Shown piece after piece: positions 39,812 through 52,207 of a stretch of 64,000 nt of DNA (positions are counted from its first letter, which is position 1; each line of letters starts with the position of its first letter). A program made the translations under genes and the position numbers. The stretch covers positions 1 to 64,000 of the forward strand of contig NZ_SMTF01000011.1 of assembly GCF_004357985.1 (NCBI RefSeq), given 5' to 3'. This stretch comes from Luteimonas aestuarii (GTDB lineage: Bacteria; Pseudomonadota; Gammaproteobacteria; Xanthomonadales; Xanthomonadaceae). The notes beneath the pieces are model-generated. The model was given only the letters and a program-made list of their open reading frames with translations, ran no database searches and was not told the origin of the DNA.

Positions 39812-42800
39812 ATGCTGCCAGGTTGGGTACTGCTGCTGGTGTCGGTGGGCTACGCCGCACTGCTGTTCGCGGTGGCGTGGCTGGGCGACCGCTATCCGCT
39901 CTACCCACAGCGGCCATGGCTGCGTCCGGTGGTCTACAGCCTGGCGTTGGCGGTGTACTGCTCGTCGTGGACGTTCTACGGCGCAGTCGGCACCGCGGTG
40001 CGCTCTGGCCTCGGCTACCTGCCCATCTATCTCGGTCCGCTGCTGTTGCTGCTGTTCGGCTGGCGCATCCTCGAACGGCTGGCGCTGATCGCGCAGACGC
40101 AGAACACGGTCTCGATCGCCGACTTCATCGCCTCGCGCTTCGGCCGCTCGCAGCGCCTGGCCGCGCTGGTGGCGGCGATCGCGATCATCGCCGCGGTGCC
40201 CTACCTCGCGCTGCAATTCAAGGCGGTGGCGATCAGCCTCGGCGTGCTCGGCGGGCAGGGCGAAACGACGTTGCTGGGCGATCCCGCGCTATACGTCGCG
40301 GCGCTGATGGCACTGTTCGCGATCCTGTTCGGCACGCGCGAAGTGGATGCCACCGAGCACCGGCCGGGCATGATGCTGGCGGTCGCGCTGGAATCACTGG
40401 TGAAACTGGTGGCGCTGGTGGCGGTGGGCGTGTTCGCGATGGGTTGGCTGGGCGCGCGCGAACTGCCGCTGGTCGATGCCACGCGCGCACTGGTGCAGCA
40501 CGCGCCGCCTGTGGGCTTCGTGGGGCAGACGCTGCTGGCGTTCGCGGCGATCGTCTGCCTGCCGCGCCAGTTCCACGTGGCGGTGGTGGAATGCGGCGAC
40601 GTGGCCGACATCCGCAAGGCGCGCTGGATGTTCGGCGCCTACCTGGTGGTGGTGACGCTGATGGTGCTGCCGATCGCCGGCGCGGGCGTTGCCCTGTTCG
40701 GCCGCGAAGGCACGGTGAGCGCCGACAGCTTCGTGCTGGCGCTGCCGCTGGCCGAGAACCGCGACATGCTGGCGCTGTTCGCCTATATCGGCGGCTTTTC
40801 CGCCGCGACCGGCATGGTGATCGTGGCCAGCGTTGCGCTGGCGACGATGGTCAGCAACGATCTGGTGATGCCGCCATTGCTGCGGCGTGGCTGGGCGCAG
40901 CGCCATGGCGGCAACGTCGCCTCGCTGGTGCTGTGGGTGCGGCGCGCCGCGATCGTCGTGCTGGCGGCGCTGGCCTACGGGTACTACCGCGCCAGCGGCA
41001 GCGACACTGCGCTTGCCGCCTACGGGCTGATGGCGTTCGCCGCGGTCGCGCAATTCGCCCCGGCGCTGATCGGCGGCCTGTACTGGCGCGGCGCCAGCAG
41101 GCAAGGCGCTGAAGCGGGCCTGCTGATCGGGTTCGCGGTCTGGGTGTACACGCTGCTGCTGCCCACCATCACCGATGCCGGCTGGCTCGACAGTCGCTGG
41201 CTGGTGGACGGGCCGTTCGGCATCGGCTGGCTGCGGCCGCGGCAACTGTTCGGCCTGGGCGGCTGGGACCCGCTGACGCACGGCACGTTCTGGTCGCTGC
41301 TGCTGAACATCGGGGCATTCCTGCTGGTGTCGGCGCGCTGGCGGCCGACACTCGACGACCATCTGCGCGCCGAACCCTTCCTCGACCCCTACGCGCGGCG
41401 CAATCCACTGGCAGGCGGCGACTGGGCCGGCAATGTGCAGGTCGGCGACCTGGTGGTGCTGGCGACGCGCATCCTGGGCGAGCGCGCCACCCTGCGCGCG
41501 TTCCGCGAGCACGCGGCGGCGCAGGGCCGGGAACTGCTGCCCGCCACGCCGGCGGACCGGGTATGGATCCAGTTCACCGAGCGCCTCCTGGCGTCGGCCG
41601 TCGGCGCCGCATCGGCGCGACTGGTACTGACCAGCGTGTTGAAAGGCTCCGGCATGAGCGTGGCCGAAGTGGTCGCGATGCTGGACGAGGCCGGGCAGAA
41701 CCTGCGCTTCAACCGCGAGATCCTGTCGTCCACGCTCGACAACATCGACCAGGGCGTGAGCGTGGTCGATGGCGACATGCGCCTGGTCGCGTGGAACCGT
41801 CGCTACCAGCAATTGTTCGGCTTTCCCGACGGCATGCTCTACGTCGGCCGCCCCGTCGCCGACCTGATCCGCCACAACGCCGAACGCGGCGAACTGGGCG
41901 AACTGGGCGAAGCCGACATCGCCGCGCAGGTGGAACGCCGCATCGCCTACATGCGCGCCGGTTCGCCACACGTCTCGCAGCGCATGCTCGGCAACGGCCG
42001 CGTGCTGGAACTGCGCGGACAGCCGCTGCCCGGCGGCGGCTACGTCACCAGCTACAGCGACGTCACCGACTACAAGCGCGTCGAAGGCGAGCTGCGCGAG
42101 GTCAACGAGACCCTGGAGCAGCGCGTCGCCGAGCGCACGCGCGAAGCGGAAGTGGCGCAGGAATCGCGCTCGCGCTTCCTGACCGCGGTCAGCCACGACG
42201 TGCTGCAGCCGCTCAACGCGGCGCGGCTGTTCGCCTCGGCGATGCGCGAGTCGCCGGAAGGCGAGGAGCAGCGCAGGCTGGCTGAACGCGTCGATGCGTC
42301 GCTGCGTGCCGCCGAGGAATTGCTGGATGGGCTGCTGGACGTGTCGCGGCTGGATGCCGGCGCGCTGCGCCCGGAGATCACCGACTTCGATGCCGGCGAA
42401 CTGCTGCGACAGCTGGCGGCGCAGTCGGCGCCGATGGCCGCCGCGCGCAACATCCGCGTGCGCGTGCATGCGCCGTCGCTGGTGGTGCGCAGCGACCGCC
42501 GCCTGCTGCGCCGGGTGCTGCAGAACTTCCTGGCCAATGCCCTGCGCTACACCCCCAGCGGTCGCATCGTGCTGGCCGCGCGACGGCGCGGCGGTTCGGT
42601 CGCGCTGCAGGTCTGGGACACCGGCCCGGGCATCCCCGAACACCACATGCGCCAGATCTACGACGAGTTCCACCGTTACGAGCAACCCTTCGACTGGGAC
42701 GGGCGCGGCCTGGGCCTGGGCCTGTCGATCTGCCAGCGCATCTCGCGGCTGCTGGACCACAAACTGGATGCGCGCAGCCGCGTGGGCAGCGGCAGCATGT

Positions 42801-43267
42801 TCTCGATCGTGGTGCCACGGGGCGACGCCGCGCGCGTGCCCGTCGCACGGCCCACGACGACACAGGCATCCGGCCTCGACGACTCGCTGGCGGGGTTGCG
42901 CGTGCTGTGCGTGGACAACGATCCCGACATTCTCGCCGGCATGGAGACCCTGCTCGGCCGCTGGCGAGTGGACGTGTCCTGCGCGACCACGGTCGACGAG
43001 GCCCTGCAACACACGAGGCGCCAGCGTCCCGACGTGCTGCTGGTCGATTACCACCTGCACGACCGGCTCGATGGCCTCGATACGCTCGACGCACTGCGCA
43101 GTGCCGCACCGGGCGTGCCCGGCGCGCTGCTGACCGCCGACGGCAGCGATACCTTGAAGCAGGCCGCGCGCGATCGCGGCTATCGCGTTCTGACAAAGCC
43201 GGTCAAGCCGGCGTCGCTGCGCGCGTTCCTGCAGGCGCAGCGGCCACACACGCCGCCGTCAGGCTGA
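39812..43267 (+). CDS. crbS: CrbS/MxtR-like hybrid sensor kinase with SLC5 transporter domain
   Basis: An 1151-aa membrane protein. The N-terminal half (about 1-510) is a 12-13-helix sodium:solute symporter-like module. A PAS domain follows (about 645-760), then the dimerisation/phosphoacceptor helix with SHDVLQPLNAARLF (His795). The ATPase domain contains NALRY and GRGLGLGLSICQRI, and a receiver domain (1030-1145) has its phospho-Asp in LLVDYHL (Asp1079). This architecture is that of Vibrio CrbS and Pseudomonas MxtR, which control the acetate switch. It faces its likely partner regulator and acs. The ATG is immediately next to GGGGGGAG, so spacing is unusually tight. Confidence 0.88.
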   Translation: MLPGWVLLLVSVGYAALLFAVAWLGDRYPLYPQRPWLRPVVYSLALAVYCSSWTFYGAVGTAVRSGLGYLPIYLGPLLLLLFGWRILERLALIAQTQNTVSIADFIASRFGRSQRLAALVAAIAIIAAVPYLALQFKAVAISLGVLGGQGETTLLGDPALYVAALMALFAILFGTREVDATEHRPGMMLAVALESLVKLVALVAVGVFAMGWLGARELPLVDATRALVQHAPPVGFVGQTLLAFAAIVCLPRQFHVAVVECGDVADIRKARWMFGAYLVVVTLMVLPIAGAGVALFGREGTVSADSFVLALPLAENRDMLALFAYIGGFSAATGMVIVASVALATMVSNDLVMPPLLRRGWAQRHGGNVASLVLWVRRAAIVVLAALAYGYYRASGSDTALAAYGLMAFAAVAQFAPALIGGLYWRGASRQGAEAGLLIGFAVWVYTLLLPTITDAGWLDSRWLVDGPFGIGWLRPRQLFGLGGWDPLTHGTFWSLLLNIGAFLLVSARWRPTLDDHLRAEPFLDPYARRNPLAGGDWAGNVQVGDLVVLATRILGERATLRAFREHAAAQGRELLPATPADRVWIQFTERLLASAVGAASARLVLTSVLKGSGMSVAEVVAMLDEAGQNLRFNREILSSTLDNIDQGVSVVDGDMRLVAWNRRYQQLFGFPDGMLYVGRPVADLIRHNAERGELGELGEADIAAQVERRIAYMRAGSPHVSQRMLGNGRVLELRGQPLPGGGYVTSYSDVTDYKRVEGELREVNETLEQRVAERTREAEVAQESRSRFLTAVSHDVLQPLNAARLFASAMRESPEGEEQRRLAERVDASLRAAEELLDGLLDVSRLDAGALRPEITDFDAGELLRQLAAQSAPMAAARNIRVRVHAPSLVVRSDRRLLRRVLQNFLANALRYTPSGRIVLAARRRGGSVALQVWDTGPGIPEHHMRQIYDEFHRYEQPFDWDGRGLGLGLSICQRISRLLDHKLDARSRVGSGSMFSIVVPRGDAARVPVARPTTTQASGLDDSLAGLRVLCVDNDPDILAGMETLLGRWRVDVSCATTVDEALQHTRRQRPDVLLVDYHLHDRLDGLDTLDALRSAAPGVPGALLTADGSDTLKQAARDRGYRVLTKPVKPASLRAFLQAQRPHTPPSG

Positions 43268-43942
43268 GGTCTCCACGCCGTTGTCGTCTTCGGGTGGCAC
43301 CACGGTATCGGGATCGACCGCCAACCTGCCTGCCATCAGCACGGCCTGGGTGCGGTTGGATGCGCCCAGCTTGCGCAGGATGGCGCTCATGTGCGCCTTG
43401 ATGGTCGCTTCGGACACGCCGAGCTCGTAGCCGATCTGCTTGTTGAGCAAGCCGGACCCGAGCATCTGCAGCACGCGGAACTGCTGCGGGGTGAGTCCAC
43501 GGATGCGAGCGGCCACGTCGTGCTCGTCGGCACTCGCGGGCGGGGCCGTCGAGACGCCCTCGGGCACCCAGCGCTCGCCGTCCATCACCTGCCGCAGCGC
43601 GCGCGCGAGGGTCTCGGCATCGGACGACTTCGGGATGAAACCCATCGCGCCGTGGTCGAGCGCGCGACGCATCACCGACGGCTCCTCCTGCGCCGACACC
43701 ATCACCACCGGCAGCTGTGGATGCTGGGCGCGCAGGTGCACCAGCGCGCTGAAGCCTTGCGCGCCGGGCATGTTGAGGTCGAGCAGCAACAGGTCGGCGT
43801 CGGCGTGCGCGTCCACCATTGCGTACAGCGCGGTGGCGTTGTCGGCCTCGTGCAGCGTGGCGCCGGGGACCACCCGCGCGACCACGCCGCGAAGCGCTTC
43901 ACGGAACAGCGGATGGTCGTCGGCGATGAGCAGGGTGGCCAT
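43259..43942 (-). CDS. crbR: CrbR/ErdR-like LuxR-family response regulator
   Basis: A 227-aa regulator. The receiver domain has acid pocket LIADDHPLFRE and phospho-Asp55 in LLLLDLNMPG. The LuxR helix-turn-helix is at about 150-215 (LTPQQFRVLQMLGSGLLNKQIGYELGVSEATIKAH). It overlaps the convergent crbS by 9 bases and lies 12 bases downstream of acs. The proven role of relatives is activation of acs. Regulation here is inferred from order. Confidence 0.88.
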   Translation of the reverse strand: MATLLIADDHPLFREALRGVVARVVPGATLHEADNATALYAMVDAHADADLLLLDLNMPGAQGFSALVHLRAQHPQLPVVMVSAQEEPSVMRRALDHGAMGFIPKSSDAETLARALRQVMDGERWVPEGVSTAPPASADEHDVAARIRGLTPQQFRVLQMLGSGLLNKQIGYELGVSEATIKAHMSAILRKLGASNRTQAVLMAGRLAVDPDTVVPPEDDNGVETSA

Positions 43943-43954
43943 GCAGCGCGATGA

Positions 43955-45898
<1,944 letters not shown>

Positions 45899-46105
45899 GT
45901 CGCCCTCCCGAAGCGCAGTGTCGTGCCGAATGTTTCCGGCGATGCCTCGAGTGTGCAACATCCCGGCATGTTGCATCGCATCACACGCCTTAGACGATGG
46001 TCGAAAACCGGCCCGTCTCCGACCAAAGACGAATAGGCGCATCGCCGCATCGCGCGCAGCCTCGACGGTGTTCCGATGACCGCCGATTTCTCTGGGAGGG
46101 GAAAG

Positions 46106-47470
46106 ATGACGCTACGCAATTGCCGACGGCCACTGGTGCTGGCCTTGTCCCTCGCACTGGCTGCACCCGGCCTCGCCTTCGCGCAGACCGCGAAGGAACG
46201 CGAGCTGGAGGCGCGCATCGCGCAACTCGAGGCACAGGTGCAAGCCCTGCTGCAATCGCAACAGCAGCAACAGGTCACGCTGGAACAGACACAGACGCGT
46301 CTGGACGAAGTGGCCGTGGCGCAGCCACCCGCCCTGCCTGCCGGCAGCCAGCCGATCCAGGCCACCACCATCACGCCCGGCGCGAACCCCGGAACGGCCT
46401 TCACCCTCGGCGGCATGATCCGCATCGACGGCATGGCCACCAAGACCACCGATGGCGACATCGCCAAGGGTACCGCGGGCCGAGACTTCTACGTGCCCGG
46501 CGCGATTCCGGTCGGCGGCGATGGCCCCGATACCTACCTCGACGGACACGGCAAGTTCTCGCGCCTGTGGTTCGATGCCAGCACCACGCTCGAGTCCGGC
46601 GACAAGCTGGGCGCGCGCGTGGAACTGGACTTCTTCGGCGGCGCGCTGGGCAACACCGCGGCCACCAATACCTACGGTGCCACGCTGCGCCACGTGTACC
46701 TGACGTACAACAACTGGCTGGTCGGCCAGACCTGGTCCAACTTCATGGATACCGCGGCACTGCTGGACTCGGTCGACTTCGTCGGCCCCACGGACGCGGT
46801 GGTGTTCGTGCGCCAGCCGCAGGTCCGCTACACCAGCGGGCCGTGGACCGTATCGATCGAAAGCCCGGAGACCACGGTGCAGCCCTTCGGCGGCGGCGCC
46901 CGCGTGGTCACCGGCGACAACAGCGTGCCCGACGTCACCGCGCGCTACACCCACCGGGGTGACTGGGGCCACTTCAGCGTCGCCGGCCTGGTGCGCCAGC
47001 TCAAGCATGAGCCGGTTCCCGGCAACCGCAGTTCCGACACCGGCTTCGGCGCCACCGTCAGCGGCCTGGTCAAGCTGGGCAGCAGCACCGACTTCCGCTA
47101 CCAGGCCACCGCCGGCGAAGGCATCGGGCGCTACATCGGACTGGCCACGGTGCAGCAGGACGCGATTGCCGACGCCGCCGGCGACATCGACGCGCTGGGC
47201 GGCTGGGCGGCCTATGCCGGCCTGCGCCAGGTGTTCTCGCCTGCGCTGCGCGGCAACCTCTACTACGCGACCTCGCGCTGGGACAACGACACCGCACTTA
47301 CCGGCCTGGCCGTCACCCGCAAGGTGCAGTCGCTGCATGCCAACCTGATCTGGTCGCCGGCACCGAAGCTCGATTTCGGCGTGGAGGCGATCTGGGGCGA
47401 ACGCACGCTCGAGTCCGGCGCCGACGGCGAGCTGATGCGCATCCACACCATGGCGCGCTACAGCTTCTGA
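46106..47470 (+). CDS. DcaP-like trimeric outer-membrane porin
   Basis: A 454-aa protein. The signal peptide ends near residue 31 (FAQTAKE). A coiled-coil segment (about 32-75, heptads with Gln-rich QSQQQQQ) precedes a beta-barrel that starts [12 protein letters not shown] and ends with a terminal aromatic (ARYSF). [10 protein letters not shown] is a DcaP/OprO-like hallmark. The gene opens the operon with the acetate symporter genes, so uptake of small carboxylates is likely. The substrate is inferred. Confidence 0.8.
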   Translation: MTLRNCRRPLVLALSLALAAPGLAFAQTAKERELEARIAQLEAQVQALLQSQQQQQVTLEQTQTRLDEVAVAQPPALPAGSQPIQATTITPGANPGTAFTLGGMIRIDGMATKTTDGDIAKGTAGRDFYVPGAIPVGGDGPDTYLDGHGKFSRLWFDASTTLESGDKLGARVELDFFGGALGNTAATNTYGATLRHVYLTYNNWLVGQTWSNFMDTAALLDSVDFVGPTDAVVFVRQPQVRYTSGPWTVSIESPETTVQPFGGGARVVTGDNSVPDVTARYTHRGDWGHFSVAGLVRQLKHEPVPGNRSSDTGFGATVSGLVKLGSSTDFRYQATAGEGIGRYIGLATVQQDAIADAAGDIDALGGWAAYAGLRQVFSPALRGNLYYATSRWDNDTALTGLAVTRKVQSLHANLIWSPAPKLDFGVEAIWGERTLESGADGELMRIHTMARYSF

Positions 47471-47584
47471 TCGACTTGGCGGCGGCAGGAGAGCCCTGTC
47501 GCCGCGGTTCCGCAACGCTGCCCAACCCGGCCGTGCGCCCGCACTGCCCTTCGCCACTCCATCCGTCTGACCGGGGACACACGC

Positions 47585-47842
47585 ATGTCAGAGAAATCCG
47601 CAAGCAATTACTGGAAAGCCAACCTCAGGATCATCTTCATCTGCATGGGGATCTGGGCGCTGGTGTCGTTCGGCTTCGGCATCCTGCTGCGGCCGATGCT
47701 GGCCGGGATCCCGGTCGGCGGCACCGATCTCGGGTTCTGGTTCGCGCAGCAGGGTTCGATCCTCGTGTTCATCGCCCTGATCTTCTTCTACACCTGGTAC
47801 ATGAACCGGCTCGATCGCGAGTACGGCGTGGACGAGCAATAA
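47585..47842 (+). CDS. DUF4212 small membrane subunit of a solute symporter
   Basis: 85 aa with two membrane helices (about 14-36 and 53-70), beginning MSEKSASNYWKANLRI and ending in the charged NRLDREYGVDEQ. DUF4212 proteins are nearly always encoded just before VC_2705-type sodium:solute symporters, as here (12-base gap). A partner subunit role is inferred from this linkage. Confidence 0.85.
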   Translation: MSEKSASNYWKANLRIIFICMGIWALVSFGFGILLRPMLAGIPVGGTDLGFWFAQQGSILVFIALIFFYTWYMNRLDREYGVDEQ

Positions 47843-47854
47843 GGACCCGCGACC

Positions 47855-49627
47855 ATGGACCAGTTCACCACCAACCTCATCTTCGTCGTCGGCTCGTTCC
47901 TGTTGTACATCGGGATCGCGATCTGGGCGCGCGCCGGTTCCACCTCCGAGTTCTACGCCGCCGGACGCGGCGTCAACCCGATCGTCAACGGCGCCGCCAC
48001 CGCGGCCGACTGGATGTCAGCGGCGTCCTTCATCTCGATGGCCGGCCTGATCGCCTTCGTCGGCTACGGCAACTCCACCTACCTGATGGGCTGGACCGGC
48101 GGCTACGTGCTGCTGGCGTTGTTGCTGGCACCGTACCTGCGAAAGTTCGGTCGCTTCACCGTGCCGGACTTCATCGGTGACCGCTTCTACAGCCGCACCG
48201 CGCGACTGGTGGCGGTGGCATCGCTGCTGATCATGTCGATCACCTACGTGATCGGGCAGATGACCGGCGCCGGCGTGGCGTTCTCGCGCTTCCTCGAAGT
48301 GGACGCGACCACCGGCCTGATGATCGCGTCGGGCGTGGTGTTCGTGTACGCGGTGCTCGGCGGCATGAAGGGCATCACCTACACCCAGCTGGCGCAGTAC
48401 GTCGTGCTGATCATCGCCTACACCATCCCGGCGGTGTTCATCTCGATGCAGCTCACGGGTAACGCCATCCCGCAGCTGGGCCTGTTCTCCACCCATACCG
48501 AATCGGGCCTGCCGCTGCTGGCCAAGCTGGACCAGGTGCTGCAGGAACTCGGCTTCCAGGACTACACCGGCCACCACGGTTCGACGCTCAACATGGTGCT
48601 CTTCACCATGTCGCTGATGATCGGCACCGCGGGCCTGCCGCACGTGATCATCCGTTTCTTCACCGTGCCCAAGGTGTCCGACGCGCGCAAGTCCGCGGGC
48701 TGGGCGCTGGTGTTCATCGCGCTGCTGTACACCGTGGCCCCGGCCGTGGGTGCGATGGCGCGACTGAACATCATCACCACGATCTACCCGGAAGGCACCG
48801 AGGCCACGTCGATCAGCTACGAGGCGCGCCCCGACTGGATGCACAACTGGGAGCAGACCGGCCTGCTGAAGTTCGAGGACCTCAACGGCGATGGCCGCAT
48901 CCAGTACTACAACGCCGCCAACGAGGAGTTCGCCGCGGTCGCCGAATCGCGCGGCTGGGCGGGCAACGAGATGGTGACGTTCAACCAGGACATCCTGGTG
49001 CTGGCCAATCCGGAGATCGCGCAGTTGCCCGGCTGGGTGATCGGCCTGATCGCAGCGGGCGGCCTGGCGGCCGCGCTGTCCACCGCGGCAGGCCTGTTGC
49101 TGGCCATCTCGTCGGCGATCAGCCATGACCTGATCAAATCCACCTTCAAACCGAACATCAGCGAGAAGGGGGAGCTGCTGGCGGCCCGCATCTCGATGGC
49201 AGGTGCGATCGTGGTGGCGACCTGGCTGGGGCTCAATCCACCAGGATTCGCGGCGCAAACCGTGGCGCTCGCATTCGGGTTGGCGGCCTCGTCGCTGTTC
49301 CCGGCGATCATGATGGGCATCTTCTACAAGCGGATGAACTCCACCGGTGCCATCGTCGGCATGCTGGTAGGCCTGGTCTCGACCTGCCTGTACATCTTCA
49401 CGTACCTGGGCTGGTTCTTCATCCCCGAGACCAACATGCTGCCCAACACGCCCGACAACTGGCTGTTCGGCATCTCTCCGCTGTCGTTCGGTGCGGTCGG
49501 CGCGCTGCTCAACTTCATCGCCGCCTACATCACGATGCGCGTCACCAAGCCGACGCCGGAACGCATCCAGCACCTGGTCGAAAGCATCCGCGTCCCCCGC
49601 GGTGCGGGTGTCGCCGTGGATCACTGA
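47855..49627 (+). CDS. actP: Sodium:solute symporter, VC_2705 subfamily (ActP-like, probable acetate transporter)
   Basis: A 590-aa SLC5 protein with about 13 membrane helices. NGAATAADWMSAASFISMAGLI and GGMKGITYTQLAQY are the family motifs. GTAGLPHVIIRFFTV is the substrate-side loop. A hydrophilic insert (about 325-365) contains DLNGDGRIQYYN, a calcium-binding-like loop typical of this subfamily. Symporter identity is firm; acetate as substrate is inferred from acs-crbSR linkage. Confidence 0.88.
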   Translation: MDQFTTNLIFVVGSFLLYIGIAIWARAGSTSEFYAAGRGVNPIVNGAATAADWMSAASFISMAGLIAFVGYGNSTYLMGWTGGYVLLALLLAPYLRKFGRFTVPDFIGDRFYSRTARLVAVASLLIMSITYVIGQMTGAGVAFSRFLEVDATTGLMIASGVVFVYAVLGGMKGITYTQLAQYVVLIIAYTIPAVFISMQLTGNAIPQLGLFSTHTESGLPLLAKLDQVLQELGFQDYTGHHGSTLNMVLFTMSLMIGTAGLPHVIIRFFTVPKVSDARKSAGWALVFIALLYTVAPAVGAMARLNIITTIYPEGTEATSISYEARPDWMHNWEQTGLLKFEDLNGDGRIQYYNAANEEFAAVAESRGWAGNEMVTFNQDILVLANPEIAQLPGWVIGLIAAGGLAAALSTAAGLLLAISSAISHDLIKSTFKPNISEKGELLAARISMAGAIVVATWLGLNPPGFAAQTVALAFGLAASSLFPAIMMGIFYKRMNSTGAIVGMLVGLVSTCLYIFTYLGWFFIPETNMLPNTPDNWLFGISPLSFGAVGALLNFIAAYITMRVTKPTPERIQHLVESIRVPRGAGVAVDH

Positions 49628-49648
49628 CCACGGTCGCCGCAGCACCTT

Positions 49649-49688
49649 CGGCCCGCCTCCGCCATGCCGGTGGCGGGCCGTTTCTTTT
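49649..49688 (+). terminator. Terminator of the porin-symporter operon
   Basis: CGGCCCGCC (49649-49657) pairs with GGCGGGCCG (49672-49680), followed by TTTCTTTT. Confidence 0.8.
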
Positions 49689-49771
49689 CCCGCTGGCGCA
49701 TGTCGATGCGATGATGTCCGCCGTCGTGCCCGGCGGTGGTCCACGCCCTCCTCCAACCCAGGGACACCTTC

Positions 49772-50290
49772 ATGCTGCTCGAGTTCATCGCCATCATCGC
49801 CGCGGGGTTCGGACTGGGCGGCGTGGTGCTGGCCCTCAACGTCGCGCTGCGCAAGCGGCTCCCGGGATGGCTGATACCTGCGGCCGCGGGCGCCGGCATG
49901 CTGGCGATGGCGATCTGGCTGGAGTATTCGTGGCTGGAGCGCGCGCGCGGCGCCTTCCCGCCCGAAGTGGAAGTGGCCTCGACCAACGAGGTGCGCAGCT
50001 GGTACCGCCCGTGGACCTACGTAGTGCCGCTGAGCAATCGCCTGATCGCGATCGACCATCGTTTCGAACGCCGCAACCCGGCGATGCCACGGCAGGTACT
50101 GGTGCGCGTGCTGCTGGTCGGTCGCTGGGAGCCGACGCGGCAGTTCGCCGCGGTGTTCGACTGCGCGGGCCATCGCCGTGCGGACTTCATGGACCAGGTG
50201 GAGTTCGAAGACGACGGCAGCCTGCGCAATGCGCGCTGGCAGCCGTTACAGCCGGACGATCGCGTGTTGCAGGCGGCGTGCCGCGACTGA
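49772..50290 (+). CDS. Membrane-anchored protein of unknown function
   Basis: 172 aa. Two hydrophobic helices at about 4-26 and 33-51 are followed by a soluble domain (SWYRPWTYVVPLSNRLI, then RQFAAVFDCAGHRRAD) ending RVLQAACRD. I do not recognise the family. The ATG has an AGGGA ribosome binding site. It is isolated by a terminator before it and a convergent gene after it. Confidence 0.6.
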   Translation: MLLEFIAIIAAGFGLGGVVLALNVALRKRLPGWLIPAAAGAGMLAMAIWLEYSWLERARGAFPPEVEVASTNEVRSWYRPWTYVVPLSNRLIAIDHRFERRNPAMPRQVLVRVLLVGRWEPTRQFAAVFDCAGHRRADFMDQVEFEDDGSLRNARWQPLQPDDRVLQAACRD

Positions 50291-50410
50291 CCTTCGCTTG
50301 CCCCCGTCCAGCGCCTGGTCGCATTCACCGCCGATGCCTCGACTGTTGCGAAGCGGGTGATCGCGGCAGGGCCCGTTGGTACCGCGGCGACGCGTTCGTG
50401 AAAAGTCCAC

Positions 50411-50737
50411 TCAGCGTGGCGGCGCCGCCAACTCCCGGGCATCGAGATAGCCGTCGCCGTTGGCATCCTGCTTGCGGAAGCGTTCGGCCAGCCGCGCGCG
50501 ATGCACTTCACGGGTAATCGCCGCGCCCTTGCCGCCCGGTAGTTCGTCGGCCGTCAGCACGCCATCGCCGTTGCGATCCATCTGGTCGAAGGCGTAGCTC
50601 ATCCAGTCGAGGTATTCCGGCAGCGATACACGACCATCGCCGTCGGTGTCCATCTTCGCCAGGTACTCGCTGGTCTGTTCGACCTGCGCCGAGGTGGCGA
50701 AGGGCAGGACCAAGAGGGCGGCAACGCATGCGCACAT
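50411..50737 (-). CDS. Secreted EF-hand calcium-binding protein
   Basis: 108 aa with a signal peptide (ACVAALLVLPFATSA). There are three EF-hand loops: DTDGDGRVSLPE (30-41), DRNGDGVLTADE (54-65) and DANGDGYLDARE (91-102), all with full sets of calcium ligands. An upstream in-frame extension to 50836 is open but not signal-like. The role is unknown; these small exported EF-hand proteins are common in Xanthomonadales. Confidence 0.75.
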   Translation of the reverse strand: MCACVAALLVLPFATSAQVEQTSEYLAKMDTDGDGRVSLPEYLDWMSYAFDQMDRNGDGVLTADELPGGKGAAITREVHRARLAERFRKQDANGDGYLDARELAAPPR

Positions 50738-50856
50738 GCGCTGGCCAGGCCCGCGTCGATCGGCACCGTTGCGTTCCAGGGGCGAGAAGCGTGGTGCCGC
50801 ACCTGCTGGCACCACACGGCGGGGCGCGACGGGCACGACCTCGACCCCCGCGCGGC

Positions 50857-52071
50857 TTACGCGCGGACCGACTGCAGCCGGTAACCCTTCAGCCTTGCCG
50901 CGTACTCCTGCAGCGCTCGATTTCCGCTCGCTTCGGCTTCACGACACCAGGCCTGCAGGTTCTGCAGGGTTTCGGACGCATTGTGGGTGCGCGCCTCCAG
51001 CACGGCGGCCAGCCGGCGGCGATGCTCGACCAGGGTCTGGATGCGCGGACGCTGCGCCACCCAGTCCTGCAGCTGCTCACGCGCCTCGGGCTTGAGCCAG
51101 CGGCCATCGTCCACCAGTCCCTTCCGATGCTGGCGGGGCAGCAGGGAACGCAGCTTGGCGCCCGCCGCTCGCGCTTCCTCGCGCAACGCCGGCTTGAGCA
51201 CGTTGCGCTGGTAGTCGGTCATGGCATGGAAGCGGTGCGCCAGCAATGCCTTCAGCGTATCGGCGTCAGGCACGTGGATGTTCGGACGCACGTCCAGCGA
51301 CGGCGCCACCCGCAGCACCTTGGCCAGGCCCACGGCCTGCAGGCCCTTGATCGTGGCCCAGCCGATGTCGAACTCCCACTTGCGCAGGGCGAACTTGGCC
51401 GAGGACGGGAAGGCATGGTGGTTGTTGTGCAGTTCCTCGCCGCCGATCCAGACGCCCCACGGCGTCAGGTTGGTGGCGGTATCGGTGGTCTCGAAATTGC
51501 GGTAGCCCCACCAGTGGCCCAGGCCATTGACCACGCCGGCGGCCCAGAACGGGATCCACGCCATCTGGATCGCCCAGATCGCGATGCCGGCGAAGCCGAA
51601 CAGGGCGAAGCTGATGAACAGCAGCAGGGTCGGACCCAGCGTGGCATGCGGGGTGTAGAGCTTGCGCTCGATCCAGTCGTCCGGCGCACCCTTGCCGTAC
51701 TGCTCGATGTCGCCGCGCATGCCGCGCGCCTCGCGGTACAACTCCACGCCCTGCCAGAACACGGTCTTGATGCCCTTGTGCATCGGGCTGTGCGGATCTT
51801 CCTCGGTCTCGCACTTGGCGTGGTGCTTGCGGTGGATCGCCACCCACTCCTTGGTGATCATCGACGTGGTCAGCCACGTCCAGAACCGGAAGAAGTGTGC
51901 GAGCACCGGATGGAAATCGACGCCACGGTGCGCCTGGCTGCGATGCAGGTACAGCGTGACCGAGAAGATCGTCAGCTGGGTCGCGACCAGGAAATAAAGG
52001 ACCAGCGACCAGAAGCCGAACTGCAGCAGGCCACCGGAGAGGAAATCGAGCAGGGAAGCGGGCATGGGCAT
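50857..52071 (-). CDS. Acyl-CoA/acyl-lipid fatty acid desaturase
   Basis: A 404-aa membrane di-iron desaturase. Its three histidine boxes are HRSQAH (43-48), HRKHH (80-84) and HNNHH (215-219), typical of the stearoyl-CoA delta-9 group. Hydrophobic segments sit between boxes 1 and 3. A long charged C-terminal region (about 280-404, low in hydrophobic helices) is an extension seen in this bacterial group. The start [10 protein letters not shown] was preferred over 52092. It probably adjusts membrane fluidity. Confidence 0.9.
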   Translation of the reverse strand: MPMPASLLDFLSGGLLQFGFWSLVLYFLVATQLTIFSVTLYLHRSQAHRGVDFHPVLAHFFRFWTWLTTSMITKEWVAIHRKHHAKCETEEDPHSPMHKGIKTVFWQGVELYREARGMRGDIEQYGKGAPDDWIERKLYTPHATLGPTLLLFISFALFGFAGIAIWAIQMAWIPFWAAGVVNGLGHWWGYRNFETTDTATNLTPWGVWIGGEELHNNHHAFPSSAKFALRKWEFDIGWATIKGLQAVGLAKVLRVAPSLDVRPNIHVPDADTLKALLAHRFHAMTDYQRNVLKPALREEARAAGAKLRSLLPRQHRKGLVDDGRWLKPEAREQLQDWVAQRPRIQTLVEHRRRLAAVLEARTHNASETLQNLQAWCREAEASGNRALQEYAARLKGYRLQSVRA

Positions 52072-52207
52072 GTCAATGCGGTGTGAACCCATCCATGATG
52101 GGGCCCTGTCCGACCGAATGCCATCCCTTCGCGGGCGTATGGCGATTCCTGTTCATGTGTGCAATCAACATCTTGCACGTGGCACGGCCCGGCCCCACGC
52201 TGGCACC

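Noticed and set aside
40394-43249. Open frame of 951 codons antisense to crbS
   Set aside because: It has a His/Gln-rich low-complexity composition and is fully contained in a gene with clear domains.
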